A DNA stretch of 64,000 nt from Stenotrophomonas bentonitica (lineage in GTDB: Bacteria; Pseudomonadota; Gammaproteobacteria; Xanthomonadales; Xanthomonadaceae), in NCBI RefSeq assembly GCF_002887735.1, contig NZ_PKQP01000001.1, positions 558,001 through 622,000 of the forward strand, in the 5' to 3' direction. The position numbers and the translations under genes are program-made. The notes under the pieces were generated by a model. The model did not search any database and was not told the DNA's origin. It was given only the letters and a program-made list of their open reading frames with translations. Positions 10,374-19,152 of this stretch are shown here, in pieces (the first letter of the stretch is position 1; every line of letters begins with the position of its first letter).

Positions 10374-10562
10374 CTATGCGTGACGGATCCACCAGAGCGT
10401 GGTCAGGCCGGCCAGCAGGATCACCCCGCCCCACGCACGCAGGGCGCTGCTGCGCAGCATCAACAGCTGCTCGGCCATGCGCTTCCAGGCCAACGGGGCG
10501 GCGAACAGGAACAGGCCTTCCAGCACGGCGACCAGGCACAGCGCCGAGAACAACTCTTTCAT
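10374..10562 (-). CDS. DUF2065 small inner-membrane protein (YjeT-like)
   Basis: A 62-residue protein with two membrane helices (about 3-22 and 42-58) and a short cytoplasmic loop with KRMAEQ. It matches DUF2065 (YjeT in Escherichia coli), which lies between hflC and purA in many proteobacteria, as it does here. GGAG lies upstream of the ATG. It is probably an accessory of the HflKC complex, judged by position only; no activity is known. Confidence 0.88.
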   Translation of the reverse strand: MKELFSALCLVAVLEGLFLFAAPLAWKRMAEQLLMLRSSALRAWGGVILLAGLTTLWWIRHA

Positions 10563-10631
10563 GACATCTCCACAAACAAAACGGGGACCCGGTCTGCACC
10601 GGGTCCCCGTGGATGACTACCGCCTGCGGCC

Positions 10632-11495
10632 TCAGCGATCGCTCTTGAGGTACTGCAGGAACGGGTCGTTCTTGTCGAGCACGATCACGCCGTTGCCGTC
10701 GGTCATGGAGCCACGGTAGGCCTCCAGGCTGCGGTAGAAGGCGTAGAACGACGGGTCGGCCGAGCCGGCCTTGCCGTAGATGCGGGCGGCATCGGCATCG
10801 CCGGCACCGCGCAGCTGCTGGGCGTCGCGCTCGGCTTCGGCCACGATCACGGTGCTCTCGCGGTCGGCCTGGGCACGGATGGTCAGCGACTGCTCTTCAC
10901 CCTCGGCGCGCAGCTTGGCTGCTTCCTGCTTGCGCTGGGCGCGCATGCGCTCGTACACATCGTTGATCACCTGGCTGTCGGTCGGCAGGTCGATCTGCTT
11001 GATGCGCAGGTCGATGATCTGCATGCCGAGCGCCTTGACCGACTCGTTGATGCCGGTCAGCTGGTTGGCGATCAGTTCGCTGCGATCCCCGGAGACCAGC
11101 TGCTGCAACGAACGCGAGTTGATCTGGTTGCGCAGCGAGTCGGTGATGATCGGGGCCAGACGGGCGTTGGCCACGCGGGCATCGCCGCCGGTCGCACGGA
11201 AGTACGCGCGCACGTCGGAGATGTAACCGATGGCGAAGAAGTCGACGCTGACGTCCTTCTGCTCGGCGGTGAAGTAACGCGCCGGGGCGGTATCGAGCAC
11301 CTGGAAGCGGCGATCGAACACGCGCACCGTCTCCACCAGCGGCACCTTGAAGTGCAGGCCCGGCTTGATGTCCGCACGGACCACCTTGCCCAGGTTCAGC
11401 ACCATCGCGGTCTGGTCCTCACGGACCACGTAGACCGAACCCAGCAGGCCGAGCAGGACCGCTACGGCCAGACCAATCCACAGTGAACTTCTCAT
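10632..11495 (-). CDS. hflC: Protease modulator HflC
   Basis: A 287-residue SPFH/band-7 protein with one N-terminal membrane helix (about 5-22) and a large periplasmic band-7 domain (about 20-190) that ends in a long Glu/Arg/Ala-rich coiled-coil helix (KQEAAKLRAEGEEQSL). HflC and HflK assemble into a periplasm-facing cage around FtsH and modulate its membrane-protein degradation. The ATG overlaps the hflK TGA by 4 bp, ensuring coupled stoichiometric translation. Confidence 0.96.
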   Translation of the reverse strand: MRSSLWIGLAVAVLLGLLGSVYVVREDQTAMVLNLGKVVRADIKPGLHFKVPLVETVRVFDRRFQVLDTAPARYFTAEQKDVSVDFFAIGYISDVRAYFRATGGDARVANARLAPIITDSLRNQINSRSLQQLVSGDRSELIANQLTGINESVKALGMQIIDLRIKQIDLPTDSQVINDVYERMRAQRKQEAAKLRAEGEEQSLTIRAQADRESTVIVAEAERDAQQLRGAGDADAARIYGKAGSADPSFYAFYRSLEAYRGSMTDGNGVIVLDKNDPFLQYLKSDR

Positions 11496-12613
11496 CGGCT
11501 GCCCTCCTCACGACCGGTCGGGCGCGTCGTCGGACGCTCCGCATTGCGAACGCCATCCACGGCCGTGCTGGCAGGCAGCGACGGCAGCATGACTTCCGGG
11601 GTCACCGCCGGAGCGGCGTTGGTGCTGGTGCGGGTGTCGCCCGGCATCGGCACGTAGATCAGCTGGCGGCCATCGCCGCCGATGATCTTGCGGTTCTCCG
11701 AGAGCACCGTCTGCACCGTTTCCAGCCACAGGCGCTTGCGGGTGACTTCCGGGGCGTCCTTGTACTGGGCCTGCAGCAGGCTGAAGCGCTCGGCATCACC
11801 CTCGGCCTTGGCAACCACGGCCTGCTTGTAGCCTTCAGCGGTGGTCCGGGCCCGCGAGGCCTGGCCGCGCGCTTCCGGGACCACCTTGGCCGCATAAGCC
11901 TGGGCTTCGTTGATCAGCCGCTCCTTGACCTGCTGGGCACCGTTGACCTCGTCAAAGGCCGGCTTGACCTCCTCGGGCGGGCGGGCATCGGGCAGGGTCA
12001 GGCCGGTCACCGACAGACCGGTGCGGTAGATGCCGAGCGAGGCCTGCAGGCGCTCTTCGGCGGCCACGGCCAGCGGGCCACGGTTGTTGAGCACGTTGTT
12101 GAGGTCGGCACGACCCACCTGCTCACGCACCGCGCTCTGCGCGGTCTGCTCCAGCACCTGGTCGGCATCGACCGAGCCGAACAGGTACAGGCGCGGATCA
12201 TCGATGCGGTACTGGACGTTGAGCGAGACGTTGACGATGTTCTCGTCGCGGGTCAGGACCGGCACCTGGCTGCTGAACGTCTTGATCTCGGTGGCATTGA
12301 CCTTGGTGACCGATTCCAGCGGCCAGGGCAGCTTGAAGTTGGGGCCAGGCTGCAGGATGCGATGGAACTGGCCGAAGCGCAGGACCACACCGCGTTGCTG
12401 TTCGCCGATCAGCTGGAAGCTGGAGAACAGCAGCAGCAACACCGCAGCCACCGCGACCCAGCGCAGGATGCCGCCATCGAACAGGTCTTTCAACGGACCG
12501 GGCAAACCGCCCCAACCGCCGCCATTGCCGCCACCGCGAGGACCGAACGGCCCACGTCGATTCTCGTCGGGGCCTTGTCCGCCCTTGTTGCCGCCGGGTG
12601 TATTCCAGGCCAT
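11492..12613 (-). CDS. hflK: FtsH protease activity modulator HflK
   Basis: A 373-residue partner of HflC. The N-terminus is a Gly/Pro/Asn/Arg-rich cytoplasmic tail (about 1-40), followed by a membrane helix (about 53-73, WVAVAAVLLLLFSSFQLI). The SPFH domain (about 75-270) and coiled-coil helix (KERLINEAQAYAAKVVPEA) come next, with a low-complexity C-terminal tail. The frame is open to 12727, but the ATG at 12613 has GGAG upstream and starts the family-typical MAWNTPGG. It heads the hflK-hflC-DUF2065 operon and is divergent from the acuI-like gene. Confidence 0.96.
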   Translation of the reverse strand: MAWNTPGGNKGGQGPDENRRGPFGPRGGGNGGGWGGLPGPLKDLFDGGILRWVAVAAVLLLLFSSFQLIGEQQRGVVLRFGQFHRILQPGPNFKLPWPLESVTKVNATEIKTFSSQVPVLTRDENIVNVSLNVQYRIDDPRLYLFGSVDADQVLEQTAQSAVREQVGRADLNNVLNNRGPLAVAAEERLQASLGIYRTGLSVTGLTLPDARPPEEVKPAFDEVNGAQQVKERLINEAQAYAAKVVPEARGQASRARTTAEGYKQAVVAKAEGDAERFSLLQAQYKDAPEVTRKRLWLETVQTVLSENRKIIGGDGRQLIYVPMPGDTRTSTNAAPAVTPEVMLPSLPASTAVDGVRNAERPTTRPTGREEGSR

Positions 12614-12789
12614 GCACGCTCCATCAAGGTAAGGTTGCCTGCGGGCCACTCCCGCACCGTCAACCGTTAAAACGTTGTCGATTCTACTAGATGGGGCAGA
12701 TCGACAGGATTGGAAGGGGTCACGCATCTCCGGGAACGATTCATAACCGCAGCGGGTAAGGTAGTGGTTTCCCCCCGTCAGGCATCTTC

Positions 12790-13785
12790 ATGGCAATTCC
12801 CGACCGGTTCAACGCCTTCCGCATCCACCAGGACGATACCGGCTACCACGCCGGGCTGGAACCGATCGGGCTGGCGCAGCTCAACCCGGGCGAGGTGGTG
12901 ATCCGCGCGCACTGGTCCTCCGTCAACTATAAAGATGCGTTGGCTGGCACCGGCAAGGGCAGGATCCTGCGGCGTTTCCCGCTGGTCGGCGGCATCGACG
13001 TGGCAGGCACGGTGGTCGCCTCGACCGATCCGGCCTGCCGCGAGGGTGATGCGGTGCTCGCCACCGGCTGCGGGCTGAGCGAGACCCGCGATGGCGGCTA
13101 CAGCCCGTATGTGCGCCTGGCCGCCAGCGCGGTGATCCGGCAACCGACGGGACTGACCCCGCGCGAGGCGATGATCCTGGGCACGGCCGGCTTCACCGCC
13201 GCACTGGCCCTGGTGCGGATGCTGGACAACCGGCAGACCCCTGCCCACGGGCCGCTGGCCGTGACCGGGGCCACCGGCGGGGTCGGCTCGCTGGCGGTGG
13301 ACATCTTTACCCGGGCGGGCTTCGAGGTGCATGCGATCAGTGGCAAGCCCGACCAGGCCGACTACCTGCGTGGCCTGGGTGCGCGCGAGGTCCTGCCGCG
13401 TGAGGTGCTGGCAACCACCCGCCCGATGGAGTCGGCGCGCTTCGGCGGTGGGCTGGACAACGCGGGTGGCGCGATGCTGACCAGCCTGCTGGCCCAGACC
13501 GTGCCTTACGGGTCCGTGGTCAGTGCCGGCCTGGCCGCCAGCGCGGAGCTGGAGATGACGGTGATGCCTTTCATCATCCGCGGCGTGTCGCTGATCGGGG
13601 TGTCTTCCTCCAGTGCACCGCGCGAGCTGCGCGAAGCGGTCTGGGAGAAGCTGGGTGGTGCGTGGAAGCCGGCGCATCTGGACGCGATCTGTACGGGCGA
13701 AATCGGGCTGGATGGCCTGCCGGCGGCGTTCGATACCCTGCTTGCGGGCGGCAACCACGGCCGCACGGTGGTACGAATCGACTGA
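12790..13785 (+). CDS. acuI: Acryloyl-CoA reductase-like quinone oxidoreductase (YhdH/AcuI family)
   Basis: A 331-residue zinc-independent medium-chain dehydrogenase/reductase. The N-terminal catalytic domain has VNYKDALAGTGKGRI and GIDVAGTV, typical of YhdH/AcuI. The Rossmann motif is GATGGVGSLAVDIF, at about residues 158-171. AcuI reduces acryloyl-CoA to propionyl-CoA with NADPH, protecting cells from the toxic acrylate intermediate. The product would enter the methylcitrate cycle encoded further along this window, although the two loci are not adjacent. A perfect hairpin follows the gene. The specific substrate is inferred from the family. Confidence 0.85.
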   Translation: MAIPDRFNAFRIHQDDTGYHAGLEPIGLAQLNPGEVVIRAHWSSVNYKDALAGTGKGRILRRFPLVGGIDVAGTVVASTDPACREGDAVLATGCGLSETRDGGYSPYVRLAASAVIRQPTGLTPREAMILGTAGFTAALALVRMLDNRQTPAHGPLAVTGATGGVGSLAVDIFTRAGFEVHAISGKPDQADYLRGLGAREVLPREVLATTRPMESARFGGGLDNAGGAMLTSLLAQTVPYGSVVSAGLAASAELEMTVMPFIIRGVSLIGVSSSSAPRELREAVWEKLGGAWKPAHLDAICTGEIGLDGLPAAFDTLLAGGNHGRTVVRID

Positions 13786-13834
13786 GCGTGGCAGCCGGGC
13801 GACGGACGGCACGCCCGGCGCTTCACGACGGCGC

Positions 13835-13860
13835 GATGCCCGCACTACACTGCGGGCATC
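13835..13860. terminator. Perfect hairpin between acuI-like gene and response regulator
   Basis: A 10-bp perfect stem (GATGCCCGCA with TGCGGGCATC) closes a 6-base loop CTACAC. It ends 14 bp before the regulator's ATG. No T-run follows, so it could be a weak terminator of the upstream gene or a structure in the regulator's leader. Confidence 0.45.
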
Positions 13861-13874
13861 ACACGGGGAACACC

Positions 13875-14258
13875 ATGGCACGCATTCTGATCGTCGACGA
13901 TTCACCGTCGCAGCTGTTGGGGATACAGCGGATCGTCGAGAAACTCGGGCACCAGATCCTGACCGCCACCGACGGCGCGGCCGGGGTGGAAGCGGCCAAG
14001 GCCGAGCTGCCCGATCTGGTGCTGATGGACGTGGTGATGCCCAACCTCAACGGTTTCCAGGCGACCCGGACGCTGGCCCGCGACGCCTCGACCAGGCACA
14101 TTCCGGTGATCCTGGTGACCACCAAGGACCAGGACACCGACCGCATGTGGGGCATGCGGCAGGGGGCGAAGGCCTACATCACCAAGCCGTTCTCCGAAGA
14201 CGAGCTGTCGGAGGTGCTGGAGCGCGTTTTCAGCCACCAGGAACCGCCGACGGCGTGA
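13875..14258 (+). CDS. Single-domain response regulator, PilH-like
   Basis: A 127-residue stand-alone receiver with no output domain. It has the acidic pair D8/D9, phospho-acceptor D52 (LVLMDVVMPNLNGFQATR), T82/T83 and K104 (ITKPF). The MARILIVDDSP start and VTTKDQDTDRMWGMRQGA region closely resemble PilH, the twitching-motility receiver of Pseudomonas. However, no pil/chp genes are nearby, so the pathway is not proven. The ATG at 13875 follows GGGGA; the frame is open upstream but begins inside the preceding gene. Confidence 0.88.
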   Translation: MARILIVDDSPSQLLGIQRIVEKLGHQILTATDGAAGVEAAKAELPDLVLMDVVMPNLNGFQATRTLARDASTRHIPVILVTTKDQDTDRMWGMRQGAKAYITKPFSEDELSEVLERVFSHQEPPTA

Positions 14259-14268
14259 TGCCGATGCC

Positions 14269-15165
14269 TCACACCTTCTCGCCGAAGGCCTTGGCCAGCG
14301 CCTTGTAGGCCTTCTTCTGCGCCTCATCGGTGGGCGCCGGTGCGATGATTTCCAGCTCCACGATCTGATCGCCATCCGGGTTGCCCGGCAGGCCACGGCC
14401 ACGCAGGCGCAGCTTGCGCCCGGCATCGGACTCTGCCGGCACCTTCAGGTCCACCGCACCGCCCAGGGTCGGCACGCTGATGCTGGTCCCCAGCGCGGCC
14501 TGCCACGGGGTCACCTGCAGGGTGTACAGAATGTTGCGGCCATCCACCTCGAACTGCGGGTGCTCGGCGTATTCCACTTCCAGCAGCAGGTTGCCGCCAC
14601 CGGTGCCCTGCCCGGTCAGGCGGATCACCTGGCCCGGGCGGATGCCCTTGGGCACGCGCACATCCAGCTGCTTGCCGCCCACGTTGATGCGCAGGCTGTC
14701 GCCCTGATAGGCCGCTTCCAACGGCACCGACAGCTTGGCGCGGGTATCGCGGGTCGGCTGCGGCCCCTGGCTGGCGCCGCCGAAGCCACTGGCGCGACCA
14801 CCGCCACCGCCGCGCTGGCGCGCGAACAGGCTCTCGAAGAAATCGCTGAAGCCGCCGCCACCGGCGCCGCCCCCGAACACCTCTTCGAAGTCATAGCCCT
14901 GGCCACCGCCATAGTTCGGCGGGGTATGGAACTCCTCGCCGGGCCGGTAGCCCTGCGCCTTGAGCTGGTCATAGGCCGCGCGCTTCTGCGGATCGCGCAG
15001 CGCCTCGTAAGCCTCGTTGACCGCCTTGAATTTGTCCTCGGCCCCGGCTTCCTTGCTCACATCCGGGTGGTACTTGCGCGCCAGCCGGCGGTAAGCAGTC
15101 TTGATCTCAGCATCGCCCGCGGTGGGTTCCACCCCGAGCGTGGCGTAGTAATCCTTGAATTCCAT
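14269..15165 (-). CDS. cbpA: DnaJ-type co-chaperone, CbpA-like
   Basis: A 298-residue class II J-protein. The N-terminal J domain (about 5-70) contains the HPD tripeptide in RKYHPDVSKE that stimulates DnaK ATPase. A Gly/Phe-rich region follows (about 85-140, GGGAGGGGFSDFFESLF), then two beta-rich substrate-binding domains and a dimerisation end. There is no CxxCxGxG zinc finger, which separates it from DnaJ proper and places it with CbpA. The ATG at 15165 (AGGTG upstream) begins the typical MEFKDYYATLGV; the frame is open further upstream. It is convergent with the PilH-like gene. Confidence 0.93.
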   Translation of the reverse strand: MEFKDYYATLGVEPTAGDAEIKTAYRRLARKYHPDVSKEAGAEDKFKAVNEAYEALRDPQKRAAYDQLKAQGYRPGEEFHTPPNYGGGQGYDFEEVFGGGAGGGGFSDFFESLFARQRGGGGGRASGFGGASQGPQPTRDTRAKLSVPLEAAYQGDSLRINVGGKQLDVRVPKGIRPGQVIRLTGQGTGGGNLLLEVEYAEHPQFEVDGRNILYTLQVTPWQAALGTSISVPTLGGAVDLKVPAESDAGRKLRLRGRGLPGNPDGDQIVELEIIAPAPTDEAQKKAYKALAKAFGEKV

Positions 15166-15415
15166 CCAAACACCTCGACTAAGTTCGGCCACCCGCGTGG
15201 GCGGGCGCCGTCCGCGCAATTCTAGCCGCTGCGGACCGGCCCACCGTGACGCCGGGCGCGAATGATCCTGCGCAATGCGGCGGACATCCCAGCCGGCTAC
15301 GCTGCCCCGGTAGCGCGCCTCTCCCGCTCCAGATGGGTCTGCACGTCCGGTTTTCAACGTGTTGACATGGCCATCCCATGCCCCTCACTACCCTGCCTGT
15401 GTCCAAGGAGTCCGC

Positions 15416-15898
15416 ATGACCATCCACGTTGGCGACCGCATTCCCGAAGTCACCCTCAAGCGCATCCGCGAGGGCATGGAGACCATCGACACCCATGCCC
15501 TGTTCGATTCGCGCAAGGCGGTGCTGTTCGGCGTGCCCGGCGCATTCACCCCGACCTGTTCGGCCCGGCACCTGCCCGGCTTCATCGAGCAGTTCCCCGA
15601 GTTCCGCCACCGCGGGATCGAAGTGTTCTGCATGGCGGTCAACGATCCGTTCGTGATGAAGGCCTGGGGCGAGAGCCAGCAGGTGCCCGACGGCCTGCAG
15701 CTGTTGTCCGACGGCAATGGCGAGTTCACCCGGGCCCTCGGCCTCGAGATGGATGCCAGCAGCTCCGGGATGGGCATCCGCTCGCGCCGCTTCGCGCTGT
15801 ACGTCGAAGACGGTGTCGTGCGCGAAACCTTCATCGAGGAACCCGGAAAATTCGAGGTGTCTTCGGCCCAGTACGTGCTGGAGCATCTCCCCCGCTAG
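15416..15898 (+). CDS. Peroxiredoxin, Prx5 type
   Basis: A 160-residue thiol peroxidase of the AhpC/TSA superfamily, Prx5-like. The active site is PGAFTPTCSARHLPGF with peroxidatic C48. The other conserved Cys (in EVFCMAVND) lies in the core, so the reductant is probably glutathione/glutaredoxin or a thioredoxin. AAGGAG lies 5 bp before the ATG at 15416. A good -35 box (TTGACA at 15362-15367) precedes the gene, but the matching -10 is weak. It lies 29 bp before the ferritin-like gene; both serve oxidant and iron defence and are probably co-transcribed. Confidence 0.93.
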   Translation: MTIHVGDRIPEVTLKRIREGMETIDTHALFDSRKAVLFGVPGAFTPTCSARHLPGFIEQFPEFRHRGIEVFCMAVNDPFVMKAWGESQQVPDGLQLLSDGNGEFTRALGLEMDASSSGMGIRSRRFALYVEDGVVRETFIEEPGKFEVSSAQYVLEHLPR

Positions 15899-15927
15899 AC
15901 CCACGCAACAGAGGAACCCGGCCAGCC

Positions 15928-16500
15928 ATGTCAACGCCAGCCAAGAACACCCCCAACAACGCCCGCCCGCCGGGCATCAGCGACACCGCCACCCTGCGTG
16001 CCAAGGCCCGCAAGGACATCGAAGATGGCGCGATCACCGACAGCTACAGCGCCGACCGCAAGGCGGTGATCAAGCTGCTCAACGATGCGCTCGCCACCGA
16101 GTACGTCTGCGTGCTGCGCTACTACCGCCATTACTTCATGGCCAAGGGCATGCTCGCCGATTCGATCAAGGCCGAGTTCCTGGAACACGCACAGCAGGAA
16201 CAGGCGCATGCCGGCAAGCTGGCCGAACGCATCGTGCAGCTGGGCGGCGAGCCGGATCTGAACCCGGATACGCTCACCGCGCGCTCGCATGCCGAGTACA
16301 AGGAAGGCAGCGACCTGCGCGACATGGTCCGCGAGAACCTGATTGCCGAGCGCATCGCGATCGACAGCTACCGCGAGATGATCAACTTCGTCGGCGACAA
16401 GGACACCACGACCAAGCGCATCCTCGAAGAGATCCTCGCGCAGGAAGAAGAGCACGCCGACGAATTCGCCGATCTGCTGGACGGCTGGATCGGCGAGTAA
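15928..16500 (+). CDS. Ferritin-like/bacterioferritin-type protein
   Basis: A 190-residue four-helix-bundle protein. Diiron ligand motifs are visible on the helices: ALATEYVCVLRYY, EFLEHAQQEQAHA (E-x-x-H), an E-containing DMVRENLIAERIAIDSY, and ILAQEEEHADEF. The N-terminal 35 residues are polar and probably disordered. Bacterioferritins oxidise Fe(II) and store it; here no conserved Met for heme can be assigned with confidence. It follows the peroxiredoxin gene closely, a combination that makes sense for Fenton-stress control. SMAG repeats follow it. Confidence 0.88.
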   Translation: MSTPAKNTPNNARPPGISDTATLRAKARKDIEDGAITDSYSADRKAVIKLLNDALATEYVCVLRYYRHYFMAKGMLADSIKAEFLEHAQQEQAHAGKLAERIVQLGGEPDLNPDTLTARSHAEYKEGSDLRDMVRENLIAERIAIDSYREMINFVGDKDTTTKRILEEILAQEEEHADEFADLLDGWIGE

Positions 16501-16528
16501 CGCCAGCCGCATGCCGACTCTTGGCCCT

Positions 16529-16705
16529 GTAGTGCCGGCCGCTGGCCGGCTCCTGACGCTGTAGTGCCGGCCGCTGGCCGGCTCCTGCAGCATCCGAACG
16601 GCGTGCAGTGCCGGCCAGCGGCCGGCACTACCGTTCATGGTGTGATGCCGGCCAGCGGCCGGCACTACCGTTGATGGGATGATGCCGGCCAGCGGCCGGC
16701 ACTAC
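16529..16705. repeat. Cluster of five SMAG palindromes
   Basis: Two forward copies (16529-16553, 16561-16585) are followed by three inverted copies ending in ...GGCACTAC (about 16608-16632, 16644-16668, 16681-16705). The spacers are short and partly repeated, suggesting local duplication. The cluster fills the gap between the convergent ferritin-like gene and pbpC and can form strong hairpins. Confidence 0.92.
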
Positions 16706-16726
16706 CCGATCGCGGGCAGCAACCCG

Positions 16727-19102
16727 TCAGCGCAGGATCCGGAACCGCACCTGCGTCCACGCACCATCGGCGGCCAGCGCGGTCAGCGTGTGCTCACCCA
16801 CCTCGTCGAAATCGCGCTGGAACAGCCGCGCGCCTTCAGTGCGGGCGATCCAGCGGTCATCCAGCAGCCAATCCACGGTCGTTTCATTGCCCAGTGCACG
16901 CAGTTGCAGGCGAACGCCGCGCTCGGCATTCGGCGCGCGTGCGAGGGTGGCGCGGTCGTTGAGCCCCTCGATATGCAGCGTCCCACCACTCTCTCGACCA
17001 TCGTCGCTGCAGTCCGGGGACAACGCAGGCAACTGCGAGGCCTGACGCTGCGCGTGCGGCAACCACGGCGACAACAGCGCCGGCCAGCGCGCGATCTCAC
17101 GCGACTCCGCCGCATGCGGTCGGCTGCACTCCGGCGACAGCCGCAGCCCCGTGCGCGCATCCACCTGGAACCGCTGCAGACCCGGCTGCCACAGCCGCGC
17201 CTCGCGCTCGGCGAAGGTCGGCGGCACCGCCCCATCGAGCACGAACGCCGGCATCCGCCGCTGGCACAGCGCGGGCGCCATCTGCTCGGCCAGACCACCG
17301 GTCGGCCAGCAGATATCGGCCTGCGCCACGCTCGCCGGCATCGGCGCCGCACGGGCATCGCCGGCCTGGCGCGGCAGACTGTCGACCACCTCGAACATCA
17401 GCGGCAACGCGGTCACCGCGCCGTACTGCCCGGGCAGCGGCGTGCCATCCGGGCGCCCCACCCACACACCTACCGTGTAATGGCGCGTCGTGCCGATCGC
17501 CCAGGCATCGCGGTAGCCGTAGCTGGTGCCGGTCTTCCAGGCCACACGTGGGCGGCCGGTGACATCGAAGGTGCCGGTGCCGTAGCCCGGGCGGGGATTG
17601 GACTCGAGCACCTCGCGGGTGATCCACGCCGCGCCGGGGGACATCAGGCGGCGCTCGATCACCGCATCCCCGGCGGTATAACGCACCCGCCCGGCGATAC
17701 CGTTGCGGTTGAACGCGGCGAAGGTGCCGACCAGATCCTCCAGCCGCGCGCCGGTGCCGCCGAGAATCAGCGAGAGATTGGGCGCACTGCCGTGCGGAAA
17801 GCGCAGATTGATGCCCGCATGCGACAGGCGTGCCGCGAAGCGCGCCGAGCCGACGCGATCCAGCAGGTCCACCGCCGGCACATTGAGTGACAGCCGCAGC
17901 GCCGTGGCGGCACTGACCGGCCCGTTGAAGGCCGCATCGAAGTTGCCCGGCCGATACCCGCCGAAGCTCTGCGGCGCATCCACCATCAGGCTTTCCGAAT
18001 GGATCAGGCCATCATCCAGCGCCATGCCGTACAGGAACGGTTTCAGCGTTGAGCCCGGTGAGCGCCACGCCTGCACCATGTCCACATGGCCGAGCCGCTG
18101 TTTGTCGCCGAACGCCACCGAACCGACGTAGGCACGTGCCTCCAGTGTGCGGTTGTCCACCACCAGCAACGCCGCCGAGGTGCGCTCGGGCAGCTGTGAA
18201 AAGTAGGACGACACACGCTCTTCCAGCGTGCGCTGCAGGCCGATATCCAGCGTGCTCTCGATCCGCGCCACCCGCGGCTGCGCCGAGCGCAGGCGCTGGG
18301 CCAACAATGCCGCATGCAGCGGAGGCTGCAGCGCGCGCGTGACCACCGGCTCGATGCGCGCATCGTCGACCTCCTCGCGTGACCACACGCCGAGCGACAC
18401 CATCCGCTCCAGCACCTTGTCGCGCGCACGCTGCGCCGCCTCCGGATGGCGGTCCGGACGCAACCGGCTGGGCGACTGTGGCAACACCGCCAGCAGCGCC
18501 GCCTCGGCATGCGACAGCTGCGAGGCTGGCTTGCCCAGGTAGGCCCAGCTCGCCGCCTCCACGCCTTCGATGGTGCCACCGTAGGGCGCGCGCTCCAGGT
18601 ACAGCGCCAGGATCTGCGCCTTGCTCAGATGCAGCTCCAGCTGCACCGCGCGCAGCAGCTGCTTGGCTTTGCCCCACGGCGTGCGGCTATGCGGATCGAG
18701 AATGCGGGCGACCTGCATGGTCAGGGTCGAGCCGCCGGAGACGATCCGCTGCTCGAACAGCCACTGCTTGCCGGCCCGCAACAGCCCCCACGGATTGATG
18801 CCCGGATGCCGCCAGAACCAGCGGTCTTCGTAGTTCAGCAGGGCCTGCAGATACAGCGGCGAGACGCTGTCGGCGGAGGCCGGGTAGCGCCACACCCCGT
18901 CCGCGTCGGCGAAGGCGCGCAGCGGCGTGCCATCACGCGCGACCACCAGGGTGCTGGTGTCGCGCTGCCTGGGCAGCGGGGGTGGAAACGCGAGATCCAG
19001 CACCAGCAGCAGCGTGAGCACGGCGGCCGTGCCCCATCGCAGGCAGGGCAGTACGTTGCGTCGCACGGAGGTCCACGACCGCTTGGAAAAGAGAGACGTC
19101 AT
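16727..19102 (-). CDS. pbpC: Penicillin-binding protein 1C
   Basis: A 791-residue bifunctional PBP. After a membrane helix (about 25-42) comes a glycosyltransferase domain (family GT51) with NYEDRWFWRHPGINP and GGSTLTMQVAR. The transpeptidase domain has SPGSTLKP (S351 nucleophile), a serine-rich middle motif and KTGTSYGYRDAW. A C-terminal BiPBP_C domain (about 700-790) is typical of PbpC. It polymerises glycan, but its transpeptidase activity is unclear in characterised members. It lies 50 bp downstream of the alpha-2-macroglobulin gene, the widely conserved pairing thought to repair and defend the envelope. Confidence 0.96.
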   Translation of the reverse strand: MTSLFSKRSWTSVRRNVLPCLRWGTAAVLTLLLVLDLAFPPPLPRQRDTSTLVVARDGTPLRAFADADGVWRYPASADSVSPLYLQALLNYEDRWFWRHPGINPWGLLRAGKQWLFEQRIVSGGSTLTMQVARILDPHSRTPWGKAKQLLRAVQLELHLSKAQILALYLERAPYGGTIEGVEAASWAYLGKPASQLSHAEAALLAVLPQSPSRLRPDRHPEAAQRARDKVLERMVSLGVWSREEVDDARIEPVVTRALQPPLHAALLAQRLRSAQPRVARIESTLDIGLQRTLEERVSSYFSQLPERTSAALLVVDNRTLEARAYVGSVAFGDKQRLGHVDMVQAWRSPGSTLKPFLYGMALDDGLIHSESLMVDAPQSFGGYRPGNFDAAFNGPVSAATALRLSLNVPAVDLLDRVGSARFAARLSHAGINLRFPHGSAPNLSLILGGTGARLEDLVGTFAAFNRNGIAGRVRYTAGDAVIERRLMSPGAAWITREVLESNPRPGYGTGTFDVTGRPRVAWKTGTSYGYRDAWAIGTTRHYTVGVWVGRPDGTPLPGQYGAVTALPLMFEVVDSLPRQAGDARAAPMPASVAQADICWPTGGLAEQMAPALCQRRMPAFVLDGAVPPTFAEREARLWQPGLQRFQVDARTGLRLSPECSRPHAAESREIARWPALLSPWLPHAQRQASQLPALSPDCSDDGRESGGTLHIEGLNDRATLARAPNAERGVRLQLRALGNETTVDWLLDDRWIARTEGARLFQRDFDEVGEHTLTALAADGAWTQVRFRILR

Positions 19103-19152
19103 CGGCTCAGCAGCAAGGCAGGCGGGCCGTCAGATGACGGCCCGCCCTGCGA

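Noticed and set aside
12660..12720. A sigma-70 promoter for hflK with -10 TAGAAT
   Set aside because: The hexamer is plausible but no matching -35 box is present at an acceptable distance.
15362..15390. A sigma-70 promoter for the peroxiredoxin gene with a perfect TTGACA
   Set aside because: The -35 box is good, but the corresponding -10 region is poor, so it is mentioned only in the gene entry.
16529..16705. CRISPR array
   Set aside because: The repeats are self-palindromic, lie in both orientations and have very short spacers; no cas genes are present.
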